From Glandiceps talaboti (lineage: Eukaryota; Hemichordata; Enteropneusta; Spengelidae): a stretch of 62,000 bases of DNA. The translations under genes were made by a program, and so were the position numbers. The notes beneath the pieces are model-generated. The model had not been told where the DNA came from, searched no databases, and was given only the letters and a program-made list of their open reading frames with translations. Shown in pieces: positions 39,301-52,600 of the stretch. The stretch is taken from assembly GCF_964340395.1 (NCBI RefSeq), contig NC_135555.1, positions 1,297,501-1,359,500 on the forward strand, in the 5' to 3' direction. Numbering within the stretch: position 1 is the stretch's first letter; each line of letters starts with the position of its first letter.

Positions 39301-42300
39301 TTTCTTGACAATGGTATAATTCCTTTTCATTTCATCTTTATCTCTGAGTCTGTTATAAAAGTAGTGCAATGGGTATAAATATTCCATTATTCTTACACCA
39401 TACACTTTAGCATGGTCACTGCTGGAAGTACCAGTGTATACAAAACTGGGCCGGATGACCACAACTATAGTTTTCCTTGTCTTTTATTAAAACCTATATA
39501 TATCTATCATTCTTAATGTCTGTACTTTGTTACCCATATGAAAGGTGGTACAGGTTATGACTGCAAGGCTCCGAATACTGTGTCCGTGAGATAACACATG
39601 CAAAACATGTCATTTCAACATTGATCAATTATGTCCTACAATACTCATTTCCTGCTCATTCCGAGAGCATGTTCATTATTTATACATAAACAGTTGCCAT
39701 GGCAATAATCAGCCCCAACAAGGTCATCTTTCTGCTGGTGATTGAAATAGGTCAACCTTTTTGCTGTGTTGTATTTATTTTGGCTGTAGTCCCTGTCTGT
39801 GTATACCTGGAGTAGATGTACAGTAATCTCACCTAGTGTTGTTACATAGTTCTCATTACAATGGGGTGTCTTTTCTATTGTTGTAAAAACATTTTAAGTT
39901 CTTTATTCTTCTCTTAATTACCTGCTAAATACCTTCACTTGTCACCATGACCCAATCACTATGTACATAATACAACAGTACAGCCACTTTTAATACTTTC
40001 ATTTTTATAGTCAGCTGTCATCATAAACATATGATTAAAATGATATGGATATTTTTAGACAAAATATGATGTCATTCGATATGAAGTAAACTGGTACATG
40101 TATCTTTTACATGGAAACACAAGAAAACCTCTATTTATAAGTAGATTGTTGATTGATTTGAACAAAGCAATGCCATCATCAGAGAATACAAGAACATTCG
40201 GTAAGGATAGTATTTCATCACAGAATTGGCTTTCACCAAAATAGTCAAGTCACTGTTTTACCTGTGATTAATTGATACATTGTTACATAACAACTTCCTG
40301 GCTGTGATATATGACTCAACAGTAACATGTGTGTATCATATTGGCCTCCACATTATCAAACAGCCATTATTATTTTTCCATCCCATATTCAGTTGGGATG
40401 GTTGAAGGTTAATGACTGCTACTTCTAAAAGCCTCATTTGAATGTTAATAGTGAAACCATCTGGATACCTACTACAGCAGATGTGATATTGTAATACATA
40501 AAGGTTTTACAATAGCAGAAATGGTTTTACTATGTGCTAAATTTTACAGACATCTGATGCTATCTGGTTGCCATTTATTATTTCATTTACATATAAAACT
40601 TCAGTAATTTAAAACCATGAGAAGGACCTTTGGATGAAAGGAAGGGCATTCTGAATATGGCTACTCATAGCTTTACGTAAACACTGGTTATTTAGTATGA
40701 CATACTGGCAAATGACATTAAGTCAGATAGATAGCTAAATCTCTGGGTTATTCAAATCAACATATTCAAACTTTTCTGATCAATATACATGAACTTGGAC
40801 ATTTACATACCACTAGACTGAGATCACAGGGAATATACATGAACTTGGAGATTGCATACCACTAGACTTAGATCACAGGAACTATAAAATTCACTTGTGA
40901 CAATTGATTATTCACTTTTAAAAAGTTCAACTAAGCTTGTATCTGAAATCAGGAATTTATGGCACTGTCTGAGATATGGAGGAAAGGGAAGCAAAGGGAA
41001 GTATTAAAATGTGGACGAGTAGTAGACAATTGTAAGGACATGATGATAGCGACTATAAAGATGACTCAACTACAGATTTAATGAGAGGTGATGTAGAAAA
41101 GACAATAACATTGTAAATACTTAATAAGTGTAGCATCTGTGTCTATAGTTGTATTCATGTGGTTAAGTAGTCTATAGTTGTATTCACGTGGTTAAGTACT
41201 GCCTCCAGTCACTCAGTTTAAAGTATAACATGGTAAACAATATAAAGACAACTAAGTCGGTCTTATCAATCACCAACAGTCTCATCTCATTACAAGACAA
41301 ATGGTGAGTACGTCAACTGCTATCATTGATGGTAGTGCAAAGACTGGTGAAAAACATTTAATGATTCTGTTTGGTTTATAAAGATTAAATGGTAAAAACA
41401 TCAACCATTTCGTTACCATGACACTGAATTGACAGTAACTAAAAACATTTAAACACATCAATTGCTATCAATTGTGAGAATTCATTCACCATAAACTACA
41501 AGGGCCTTAGTCAATATTGCTAAAGTCTTTGGTAATTTCAATTGTCCTATACATTACCAGGCTCTACACATTAGAGAGAAAACCAAATTCAAATTTGTAC
41601 AATTGCTTAGTTTAGACTATAGCTGTCAATTCTGGTCTGAGTTCATTTTCTGTACAAAATATTCTCTGTGCAGCAGCAATTTGATAATTCATTGAGAATG
41701 GTGAAAATTTACAGATAAGATTTCATATGACTGAACTCTATAATGATTATACAGGCTATAAACTAGTCTGACAATATAATCTATACCATGCACAAGCAAT
41801 TTTGAACAAAAAATATGGAATATATATTCTGGTTGTTCTACATCATGACAATACTTATTTCTCTTTGATATTAATTGTGCTGGTATAATTATGTTATTTG
41901 CCAATATTTTTCTTCATTCGATACAAACCTCCTTAGGTCACTTATTTTCCTTGGTTGAATGAAGAAAAATATATAACATCTAAATATTGAGGTATTAGAA
42001 CAGCATAAAATATGGCATACATTGCAGCAATTGGGGGAGTATTGAAATCTTTCATCTCATAGGATATGTATATATTTGGCATGTTATAAATCATTCACAC
42101 CCTTGTACAAGTTACAGGTATAGGTCAATATTTTATACCTGGCATGTGTTAGCTGAAGTAGACTAGCAATTTATGGCATGGTAATTAACAGTACAGGAAA
42201 ACAATAACTCACTGACATGTTAATACATATCTCTACTTACACAGCCAACACACTGCTGTTGGTTCAAATACTGGCAAATGATACAAATTTGTTCAGTTTT

Positions 42301-45300
42301 ACCTTGTACCTTAAAACCAATGACTTGTAGCATACCCATAATGCCACTGTGACTTTACCATGATCTGGTCATACTGAGTATGGCCAACCCATAATGCACT
42401 TGCGAATGACATTAGATGGGATAATTACAGAACATCACTATAAATAACTAAAGTATTGTCTGCTACAAATTATTACAATTTAGAATAACAAATTTCTTGT
42501 CATTTCAATGGAGCTTTATGAGTGAATTTGAACCATTAATATAGTGAAATCACTTACAAATATATTTCAGGAAAGGGGAGAAGGGGAGACGGATTAAGCC
42601 TTGAACTAAATTATTTTTATATCTTATCTATACAGCTTACTATGGACGGTTGGATTTCCTGTAACAAGCCTTGATTGCAAAACCAAAATACACACAATTC
42701 ATTTTAGTTTGATTGTATAGAAAATTGGGTAAGAACACATAATGACTTACTGTTGTATATTTCCATATTCTCTTGAATCAAAACTTCAAAGTGTTTCTAT
42801 TTGTGTCCGATGAGAAAACTAAATTTAGTCTTGAGTGTGCGTGTGTAGCTACAGTGTACTACAGTAGTTTTTAAATCTAATGAATAGATTGGCAATCAAA
42901 TCAATCAAAGTTTCTACAACTGCTCTTTAGTGTAAATCAAATGTCACTATGTCTACTTTCTCCTTTGCTGTAATATGCAAGACCTCAGACAGCTACACAT
43001 TCAAATGAAAAACTGGAAGTCAGACAACAGAATGGTCTTAAATCTCTGCCATCGTAATGGTACCTCCTGAAGGCTTCCCTTGGGGTACAAACCCTGGATA
43101 AAACCAGGTCAGCTATATTTTACTTGCTTATTTTTATACTATGTACTTTCTAGATTACGAATAAAATATATGGTCCATTTATTGCAGTTCTTCCATTTTG
43201 CATAGACTGTCTAGATACAGCAATTATTTGGGCTGTCTGTGTATACTTATTCTATACCTTGGGAAATGGTAGCAATAATGATATGTTGTATATGAATGCC
43301 GAAGGCACTGTGTGTGACATATTGTATATGTCTGACACAGCCAATCAATCAGATAGGAGAGGGAAGCACAGACACATCTGGCCATCATCCCCATACAGAC
43401 ATAGTATATTCCGATATCAGAGATTACCTTCTATGGTATGTGTGTGTCTAGCTGTTTGTATTATGACCCCTGGCAAACTCATTCTTACACAGGGCCATGT
43501 CTAATTTATAACAAAATACATTCCACAACATAGACATTTTGAATGAAATACTCAACTTTGGTGTTCCAATTACACCAGGTTCATCAACAACACAACAAAT
43601 TCACTAGAGAAGGAAACAGAATTACAATGTAGTTCAAATACATGTCAACACTTGTGTACATGGATATGTCTTGATTGATATTACACACAAAGAGAAGGAA
43701 AGGACCTTTACATCGTACACAGTCTGGAGTGAATAACAGTCTTTTGATAATTTACAACAAAGGAAAAGTTGGGAATGGTGTAGGAGATCAAATGTCACCC
43801 AGTCTGCTATCTATCTAGTACATGTAAATATGTATGTGTATAGTCTAGTTGTATCAAATGTGAAGACGGGATCAGCTGAAATCTCTCATTGATAATAAAA
43901 CTCTTTCCATTGTAACTATATATATTAAACTCTACATGTATCTAAAGTATTGCACAACAGTTGATATACTTTATGACTGGTGTGAACACATCAGTCACCA
44001 TTCCTTACTAGTAGTCTAAAATATTTCAGGTCTGTAAGTCTAGACATATTTGCTATCCAGCTCACTTAATCTAAGCAGACCTTTCACTGTGGGTAGCTAA
44101 GGATGACATGATATTGGGTTCAAACTACACACGATAATCCTATTCTGAATTTCATAAACTGCTTTTTATACTTTAAACACCCATTCCCAGCCCCTATCCC
44201 ACCCACAATACACCCACCCACCCACCCACCCCTCCCTTCCCCATCCCCAACCACAGACAATAGATTTCCTTGACAGATACCTTGGAACTTACTGTCCTAC
44301 GGCACATGCCTTTCATTCTGTTAATAGTTATAGGTTCTGGGATAGTTTCCCCAACAATGGAGATTACATTGATCTGCAATATTTCAATTGTGATGTTTAA
44401 ATGTGTATTAAAATGGTTGATAATGCAACAGAATGAACACTCTTGGGGGGGGGGGGGGGGGGGGAGAGATACTGCATACCTATATGTTCCCAGCATTCTA
44501 CAAAGTTACATTTTAAAGCATACACACTCACACTGATGTGCTAATGTGATAAACAGTATTTCAATTCTCCAGGTTGACATTTGGACTTAGAGAATTCCCC
44601 ATGAAATGCTATTGAAATGGAAGTAAATCATGAACACACGCCAAACAACACCACACTGAATTCATGGGGGATAGTAAAGTTGTAGTGATGAGAGACAGCC
44701 GTGATATTACACACAGCATATATACATCTACTAGCAGACATTGTCCACCATGGATTGCATCATTCAATACACAGGATGATTGCAACATCTGTAGTCAGGA
44801 ATCCATATGTTATCACGTTAGAATGGGAAGAATTGAGGTCTTTTGGAATCATGGGTTCCAGGTTTTAACCATCTGATTCTAACTTGCTATGTTACTACTT
44901 ACTAACACTCTGTTTCTACATACAATTTATCAACTATATCATGTACTTGTTTATTCTATGCTAAGTGAAGCAATCAGGGTGTGTGGGTCAATTTGTAAGT
45001 CATGGCCATCCTAAACTTGAACTGTGATCATATCAACACATGCCAGTATAAGTTTTTAGAACTTTAGTTTTTTTTTCCCATCACCAGTGAAGAGATAGAA
45101 AAACATAGCTACCAAGCTACATTCTTCATTCTTCAATTCAAAGACATCATCACTGTGTTCCCATGGAGACCAATTTTTTATGATGAAGACAAACTTTACC
45201 ATTATAAATACATGTATTCAGTTTCCCAACTTTTGTTGAAATATCGATTCAATATGTATTTTTTTCTTTCCTGAACAAGGTACTACAGGTTGATTTCTCT

Positions 45301-48300
45301 TACAAATTTAGAAAGGGAAATAAAATTGTCTATTTCAGGTGTGTTAAATCATAATATCTCTTTCTGATTGAGTTATGATGTCCATCACAGATGTCAGACC
45401 TACACCAAATTACAATTTATAAATGTTCTGTTTTCCTTTTTACTAGCGGGATTTACGACAATAAGAGATTAATCCTCTGACGATACAAATCATGTGTTAA
45501 AAACTACTGTGTACTGTTTTTTTTTAGCAATAGGATTGTTTTATAATACCACTGATGCCATCATTATCAATTACCTTAAAATGTTGATGCCATGCATTTA
45601 CGTCAGTACATCTACTTTGAATTGTGATCTGACTAGCAATAAGCTGACTTTTTACACATTACAACCTACTAGGTAGATACCTAACTGATGAGAACTGTAA
45701 TTTACCATTTCCATTCCGTCAAGCAATTGATGGCTAATCCAACAAATTATCAGTGAAAGATCTCGTCGTTACCATCCTTACACTGACAACCCAGGTAAGA
45801 TGTCTCCAAACTACAAGTAATGATGATACTTCAAAGTAATTAGTTCTCCAGCCGATGTATTCTCAGTGGAAATCATGTCAGAATGCTAAGTGTTTTTTCA
45901 TAATACAAATAACACCTTTAATTGTCTTGAATGCAATTCATCAACCCTTAGAATTAGTTGAATTCTGTATAGACAAACAAGCAGTATAACTAAATTTTTT
46001 AATATTATCAAACTGAATGTGACTGTAATTAAATGTATGAGTAGATAGGTCAAGTATTTGATCAGTACTTCTACACCACAGTACTCATAAATTGATTAGG
46101 TGATATCTGTTAATATTGATAAAAACCAGTAATAATATGCAGAAAATATGACTAGATTGAAATTAAATGTCTTTTACTTGAGCATTGCTGATATACATTG
46201 TAAGGATAACATGTCAACAAACTTTGACAACAGGGAGAGAGGTGGTTCTTTCTGAGCAGACTTATTCACTTTGCTGAATACATTTATTATCTAATAATGA
46301 ATGATAGGAATGGGTGTTGGTATGTGAATCCAAACTATTATATTGTATTTCTATACTACAATTATGTGTTGTTACATTGACCTTTCCTTCATCTTTACCA
46401 GGCATAGACACACCCATACTGTACCTCCATCTACACACATACATCTTTATATCTTATCTTGTAAAGATGCCAACTATACAACAGATAGTCAAGTGACTAA
46501 CAGGTAACCAGGAAGGAGTGCAATTCTTAGTTGGGCTGGAAACTTATAATAATGCAATTAAATTAATTAAAATTAAATTGGTTACAGGTTCAGTTTGTGG
46601 TTGATAATATAGCCTCTTTTAAATGTCTAAAGACATATTAATTGGTCTGATGGCATCACCATTACTTACACCAATATGTGCACACCTGTAGGCTGACTGC
46701 TGTACATTCTGATAGAATGACTAGAGTGGAATGAAATGATAGCTACATAGCTGACTGTTACCTGCATGACTGACAGTGTAAAAAGTTGGAATGTAACAAA
46801 CATGTAGCATACAGCTGTGACGACAAATACATGACAGTGTAGACAATAGAACTGATTCCAGTTGAAACTGAGAGAGTCATTTCCTATGACTGCTACACAG
46901 CTAGGGACAATTTGTATAATAGAAAGAACATAACAATGGCTTCTCTGATAACTATTTCTATAATATGGTATGTCTCCAATGACAGCCACAACTACAATGG
47001 TATGGCACCTCCACTAGCCACCAGTACAATGGTAGGCACCTCCACTAGCCACCAGTACAATGGTACGGCACCTCTGATAGCCACCAGCACAATAGTATGG
47101 CACCTTCCGGTAACCACCAGCACAGCCGTACAGTACTTCTGATAGCCATCATAATGGTACAGCTCTTTAGTGTACATGTGCATTGTATTTGTTACCTGAA
47201 GGTACAATATTGGTGTATTTGACATGTATCCTGTCTAATATTCTACTATGTTTGATGTGAAAATACTCCAGTGCAAACATGTACATATATGTATGTAGTC
47301 AAATATTTGCAGTATTACATACCAAAGTACAACATGGTATGGGTCACACATGTGCTACTTATTACAACAATCATACATTCACATGTGAATACCTTAAGAG
47401 TTACCGGTAGTTAGTTCCAAGTATAGCCCTAGACTGAAATGAAGTCTATGAGAGAGTGGACACCAACTGTTGGGTTCAGATATGTGCTATGCTACTACTG
47501 TTTACCACAACCATACACATGTACTACATTCACATGGGAATTACTGTGAGTTACCGGTAGTTGATTCCCAGAATAGAAACTCAGAGAATGAAATGAATTT
47601 CAGGAGAGAAGACGCTGGCTGTGAGGTCAGAGCATGGTCAGACAACAAGAGCTGTACTATACAACAAATATATTTACCCTCTCCATGTATTACTTTATAA
47701 CTAAACAGTGTGTTTCACCGTACCCGCCATAAAACATATTGTAGGGTTTCTTTCACAGCACAATTTATATTCTCTCATAAAAATGAGAATTTTTGTGCTG
47801 GTACAACAGTATTGCTTATGAATTGGTTAAACCTTCCAAATGTCCAACACACTTTACCACATTTGGGGTACCGCACTTTACTAGGGTTCTCCTATAAATC
47901 ATTAGCAGGTTATCAGAAACTATGTACATTGTAATAGTACATGTAATACAACGTTTCACCGAGATATTTATAACAATAGTATAGAAACTACTTAAAAGGA
48001 TATATCATAAAAGATTCAATCCTCTCTGTTCACACATCCTCAGTAAAATTTCAAGGACAGTATTTTAAAGTTAGGTTAGTATAAAATATTCTTTTGTGGG
48101 CACAGCCCTAGTCTTATATTATTCACTAGATGTAAAGAGTTAATTGTTGACTATATTACCAACTCACTTGGGATTTGGTGTTTGGCATACCTGAGTGGAA
48201 AGGACTGTCACTGTGTCTATACCTCAAGGTCATAGAGGCATTTCAGTGCAAATATTCCTTACCTGTGTTGTTGTAAATATATCTACCTGATAATAACAAA

Positions 48301-49642
48301 GAATGGAAAAAGTTAAGTGTGTTTTTATCCAAATTCTTGAAAAAGGTTCAATAAAGTAACCCTTTGGGGATATGGTATGATTGCCAGTGTGATAGGTAAC
48401 TAGTACAGTTGAGAAACTGAATGGTTCAACATGGCGAGCCTACACGATCTAACTCTGAGAAACTGCATGGGCTGACATGGAGAGTGTACATGATCACAGG
48501 AATACTGAGAAGCTGTGTGATCTGACACTGAAAAACTACATGGTGTAACAGCTAACACTAAGATACTGTATGGTCTAAGAGTAAAACCAAGAAGCTGTAG
48601 TGTATGTTCTAACACCAGAAACTGCATGGCCTAACAACACTGAGAAAATGCATGGTCTGACAGTAACACCAAGAAACTGTATGGTCTAACACAGTAAAAA
48701 CAAGAAACTGTATGGTCTAACCTCAAGAAACTGTGTACATGTTGTCTGACACCATGAAACTATATATGGTCTAACTATAACAGGGAAGCTACATGGTTTT
48801 AAACTGAGAAACTGCATGATTTAACAGCAACATCAAGAAACAGAGTGATTTAACACTGAATCTACAGTGTGTCTAAACAGTAACACTGAGAAATCAAAAC
48901 CGTGAGGTCAAACAGTAACACAGACAAACTGGCATGTATACTCAGTCTGATATCACATAGAAAGTGACAAATGTACACAACTCCACATAATGAAATCAAT
49001 GCACAGATACTAAACTTTCACAGTGAGGTATATTCTCCAGCATTACAAAACTAGCTGTCAACCACCAATTCATGGCAGATGTCTTTTCTCTGTACTTTAA
49101 CACTCTTAATTCCAGACTACTCCCAAAGCCCCTTCATTCTTGTAGTCTATTTCTAGTGTCTTTATCAGGATGAGAAAACACATAATACTACAGTTGTACA
49201 CTGTTGGCTTTCAACAAACATGTTTGTCCCCTCTTACCTCACATATCACAACTAGACTCAAGTGTTTTTGTTATGGTTGGTAAGTAGGTAAAACCTAACC
49301 CAATTCCCAAAGCAGTTTAGAACAGTTCTCCATCGAAATTACAACAAAGTGTACAGGAATCTGTTTAAAATCTATCACATTTCCCTCTCTTTGTACGACA
49401 GATTTTGAAGTCTAAGTGAAAACACAGAACAAATGAGAAGCACTTTATCTGCATACAAAATATAATGTACATGTACTTCAATCAATTCATTCATTTGCAA
49501 ATGTACTTTACTGTGTGATTTGTTTGTCCATGACCAACTTGACATTACAATGATCACAATCACATGTTTGATTTACCTATCAATTGCCTTATTATTTTCA
49601 TCTTTAGCTGAAAATCGTCACAATCGTCACAAGTGTCATAGT

Positions 49643-49673
<31 letters not shown>

Positions 49674-52600
49674 TCTCTCTCTCTAAGAAGTCAAGCTAGT
49701 AGGATTACAAGATAACAATTCTGTAAATCACAGACATTTGCTGCTACATGAAGCTGATCAAATTCACATGATATGTATTAGACCATAAAATCTACAACTG
49801 TCTTCACATTGGCAACACAAACACGTCCAAGGAAGCCTGGTGTAATCTTATTGAAGTGCAGCAGACTGACACTATCTGTGTTAACATCAATACAGCTATC
49901 ATAACAATTATGAATCTAGAACAGACAAGAATTGATAATATGAGAGTAGGGTTTCTTTGCAAATATTATAATTTACAGAATTCATGAATTATTATTTTGA
50001 TTCATATTTGCACAGTCACCCTGGACAGAATCAAACATTTCATCCACATACACACTCATAAATATCAATACTTGTTAAATCTCTAGCGTAATATCAGGCT
50101 TCCAAAATGTAATTTTATCAAATATTAAATAATCTATTTGGGATAAGGTGACTTGTCACTGGATGGAAGATACCATCCCCAGACAGATATAGGAAGGTAT
50201 TTCTTTGTATCCCTGTACAAATATAGCGATTGAAGGGTAGAGTTAGTAAAACCCATTTTCAGACCTCAACAGTAAGACCTGACTGGTATAGATTGCTGTT
50301 ATTCTAATGTACTCCGGCATTCAATCAGCCTACAGCAAGTCAGGTCATCACTAAATTTCTTCATCACTATACATCCATTTTACAAACCAAATAAAAACCA
50401 AGAGCTGTCAAATGTAATTCAACAACTAGTTAATCATTTTGTGAAAATACACCTCTTTGAATGAATGCCGTCTGTGTCTGGTTATTAAATGGTACTAAAA
50501 CATAACAACCGCTGAATTGATATTGCGTCATCTGAAAGCAAAGTTCAATGTTTTACAGAAAGCACAGAAGAAATCAAATCTGAACATGTGACATCACCTG
50601 GGACTTCAACATAATAAGTCTTGTATTTCACATAGACAAGGAACTGAAACATGAATCGAGAGTGAGCTAATTGGCTTATTCTACACAGTTGTCTATCTTA
50701 TACAAGTATTGTCTATCTTACATGTAAATTAGTAATAAATGAATTTTATACAGGCAAATTCCTGGTATAATAATGTTTTTATCATATTACGTTCTGGTAT
50801 GGTGTCAGCTTTTTATATTTGTGAATGGGTGACGTTGGTTTCCTCTCTCGGTGTACAATAACAAATTGTTTATCAGAAATATGCAGGCCCTTTTAAAAAC
50901 AATCATTGACAATTAGATCAGATAGCAGGAAAATATTTGCTAACAATGGTGGGATTAGATCATCCATTATGTTTTGTCAGTGCCTTGATGTAAAACAATA
51001 ACTAGGAATGTTCTCCTCATACCAGATCCTATCTAGGTCGTTTCTCATTACCATATCTTTACAAATATTATCATACATGTAGTAATTCATAATTTCTGAC
51101 TCCCTATCTACATGAATATAATCATCCCATGAGAGTATCCTCAGTTAAGTAATAATTAATGAGAATTAGTATCCTGCCATCTGTACTTCTATTTACTCCT
51201 TGATTTCAATCAGTGGATAATTTTCACTTAAACCAAACGCAAATCACCATGGTGATATTTATTCCCATCACTATTTCCTTTGACAGAACTGAGTTAATGG
51301 TATTGAGATTTAGTATTCTATTGTTTTGACTAATACAACAATTAAACTTAATCTATTAATTATTGTCAACCATGCACGAAAAGTAATCAATAATGCAAAT
51401 GATCTTGTCTTAAAAACTGTACGAGAGTTTTCCCCTCATCACTGTAGTATTATATAGCACAATTGTTATCACTGTTCCATAGCAAAATATACATGATGTG
51501 ACTTCAGGCTATACTACTCATAGTGTTTAAAAATGTAAAAAAATAAAATCTGCTACTAGTACCATCTGGTAGTAATACATATATAAATGATGTACACTAT
51601 ACAACATACTGTGTATTAAACTGAGGTAAGGTGAAGTGATTCTACCCAGTGGTAGCCCCTCATATTACTATCACTAAGTCCAATTAGACAGAGTTCAGAA
51701 TACATTCTGTGCTTTCAAACACTACAGTGCTATATGACTGTTCACTAAAGCACTGTAAGAATGTATGGACGTGTGACCACAAAATTGTCATTAACCACTG
51801 ACTCTGGCCTTTGGTAAAACGAGTCTGAGAAAAACGGAAACTACTTTCCTGATTAGCTAACACTAAGTGGTCGTAGTAATAGACTGTACAATTTGTATGT
51901 ACTTATTACTTGATTATTGAAATACATATACAATACTACCCTATGTCACTATATAAATCATACATGTATATGGTCAGTGAAGGCTAGAACCTAGAACAAC
52001 TGAAATAATACAGAATTCACTCAGTTCTTTCGAACTCCCAGGCTCCACCCAGTAACTGGTCAGGTGGGTCACCAGACCACAGGGGAATGACCTCAAGGTT
52101 TTTATTTCAAGGTACACAGTGGGAAGGAAATGGTTTTAAATACACTCATATCTCAGTGGGGTGGAACAATTTGTTTTAAAGTGGCTGACAGGACTTGATA
52201 TGACACCAGACAAAGGAAAAACCCACTCGTGTTAATAAATAACAGAATTGATGAGACTAGTAAACCTTTAAATCAGTCATTTTTCCCCTTTCAAATACAC
52301 TATGATCTTGTTTCTGTGTTATACAAAGGTTTGCTTTTCAGTTTTACTTTGGTCCATATCATTCAGTACGAAAATGTTCAAACAATTGTAATCACAGTTC
52401 TACTTTTTAAATGATGTCATAAGACTCATATTGAGGAAATAATGCACAGTTGAATAAGATATAGCGATGTAATTTTGTGTCATATCCTTTCTGACAAAAT
52501 CTACCCAACATGTTCTGCATTGTGATATTGTTCCACAGGTTTGAATAAATATTATCTTGTTAGTTCACCGGTGTATTGTCTAGTTGTGATGAGCCAAACT

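Noticed and set aside
39568-39599. 32-nt splice-flanked segment ([10 protein letters not shown]) on the + strand
   Set aside because: Phase would fit the hypothetical nested gene, but such a short segment between AG and GT occurs often by chance.
43030-43110. Minus-strand segment reading [17 protein letters not shown] after an AG
   Set aside because: Tested as an alternative MTSS exon; it does not align to any part of the IMD and hits a stop after about 18 codons.
44664-44876. 70-codon + strand open frame with several Cys ([12 protein letters not shown])
   Set aside because: Considered as a further exon of the hypothetical nested gene, but there is no acceptor at its left side and the length is expected by chance in a 25-kb intron.
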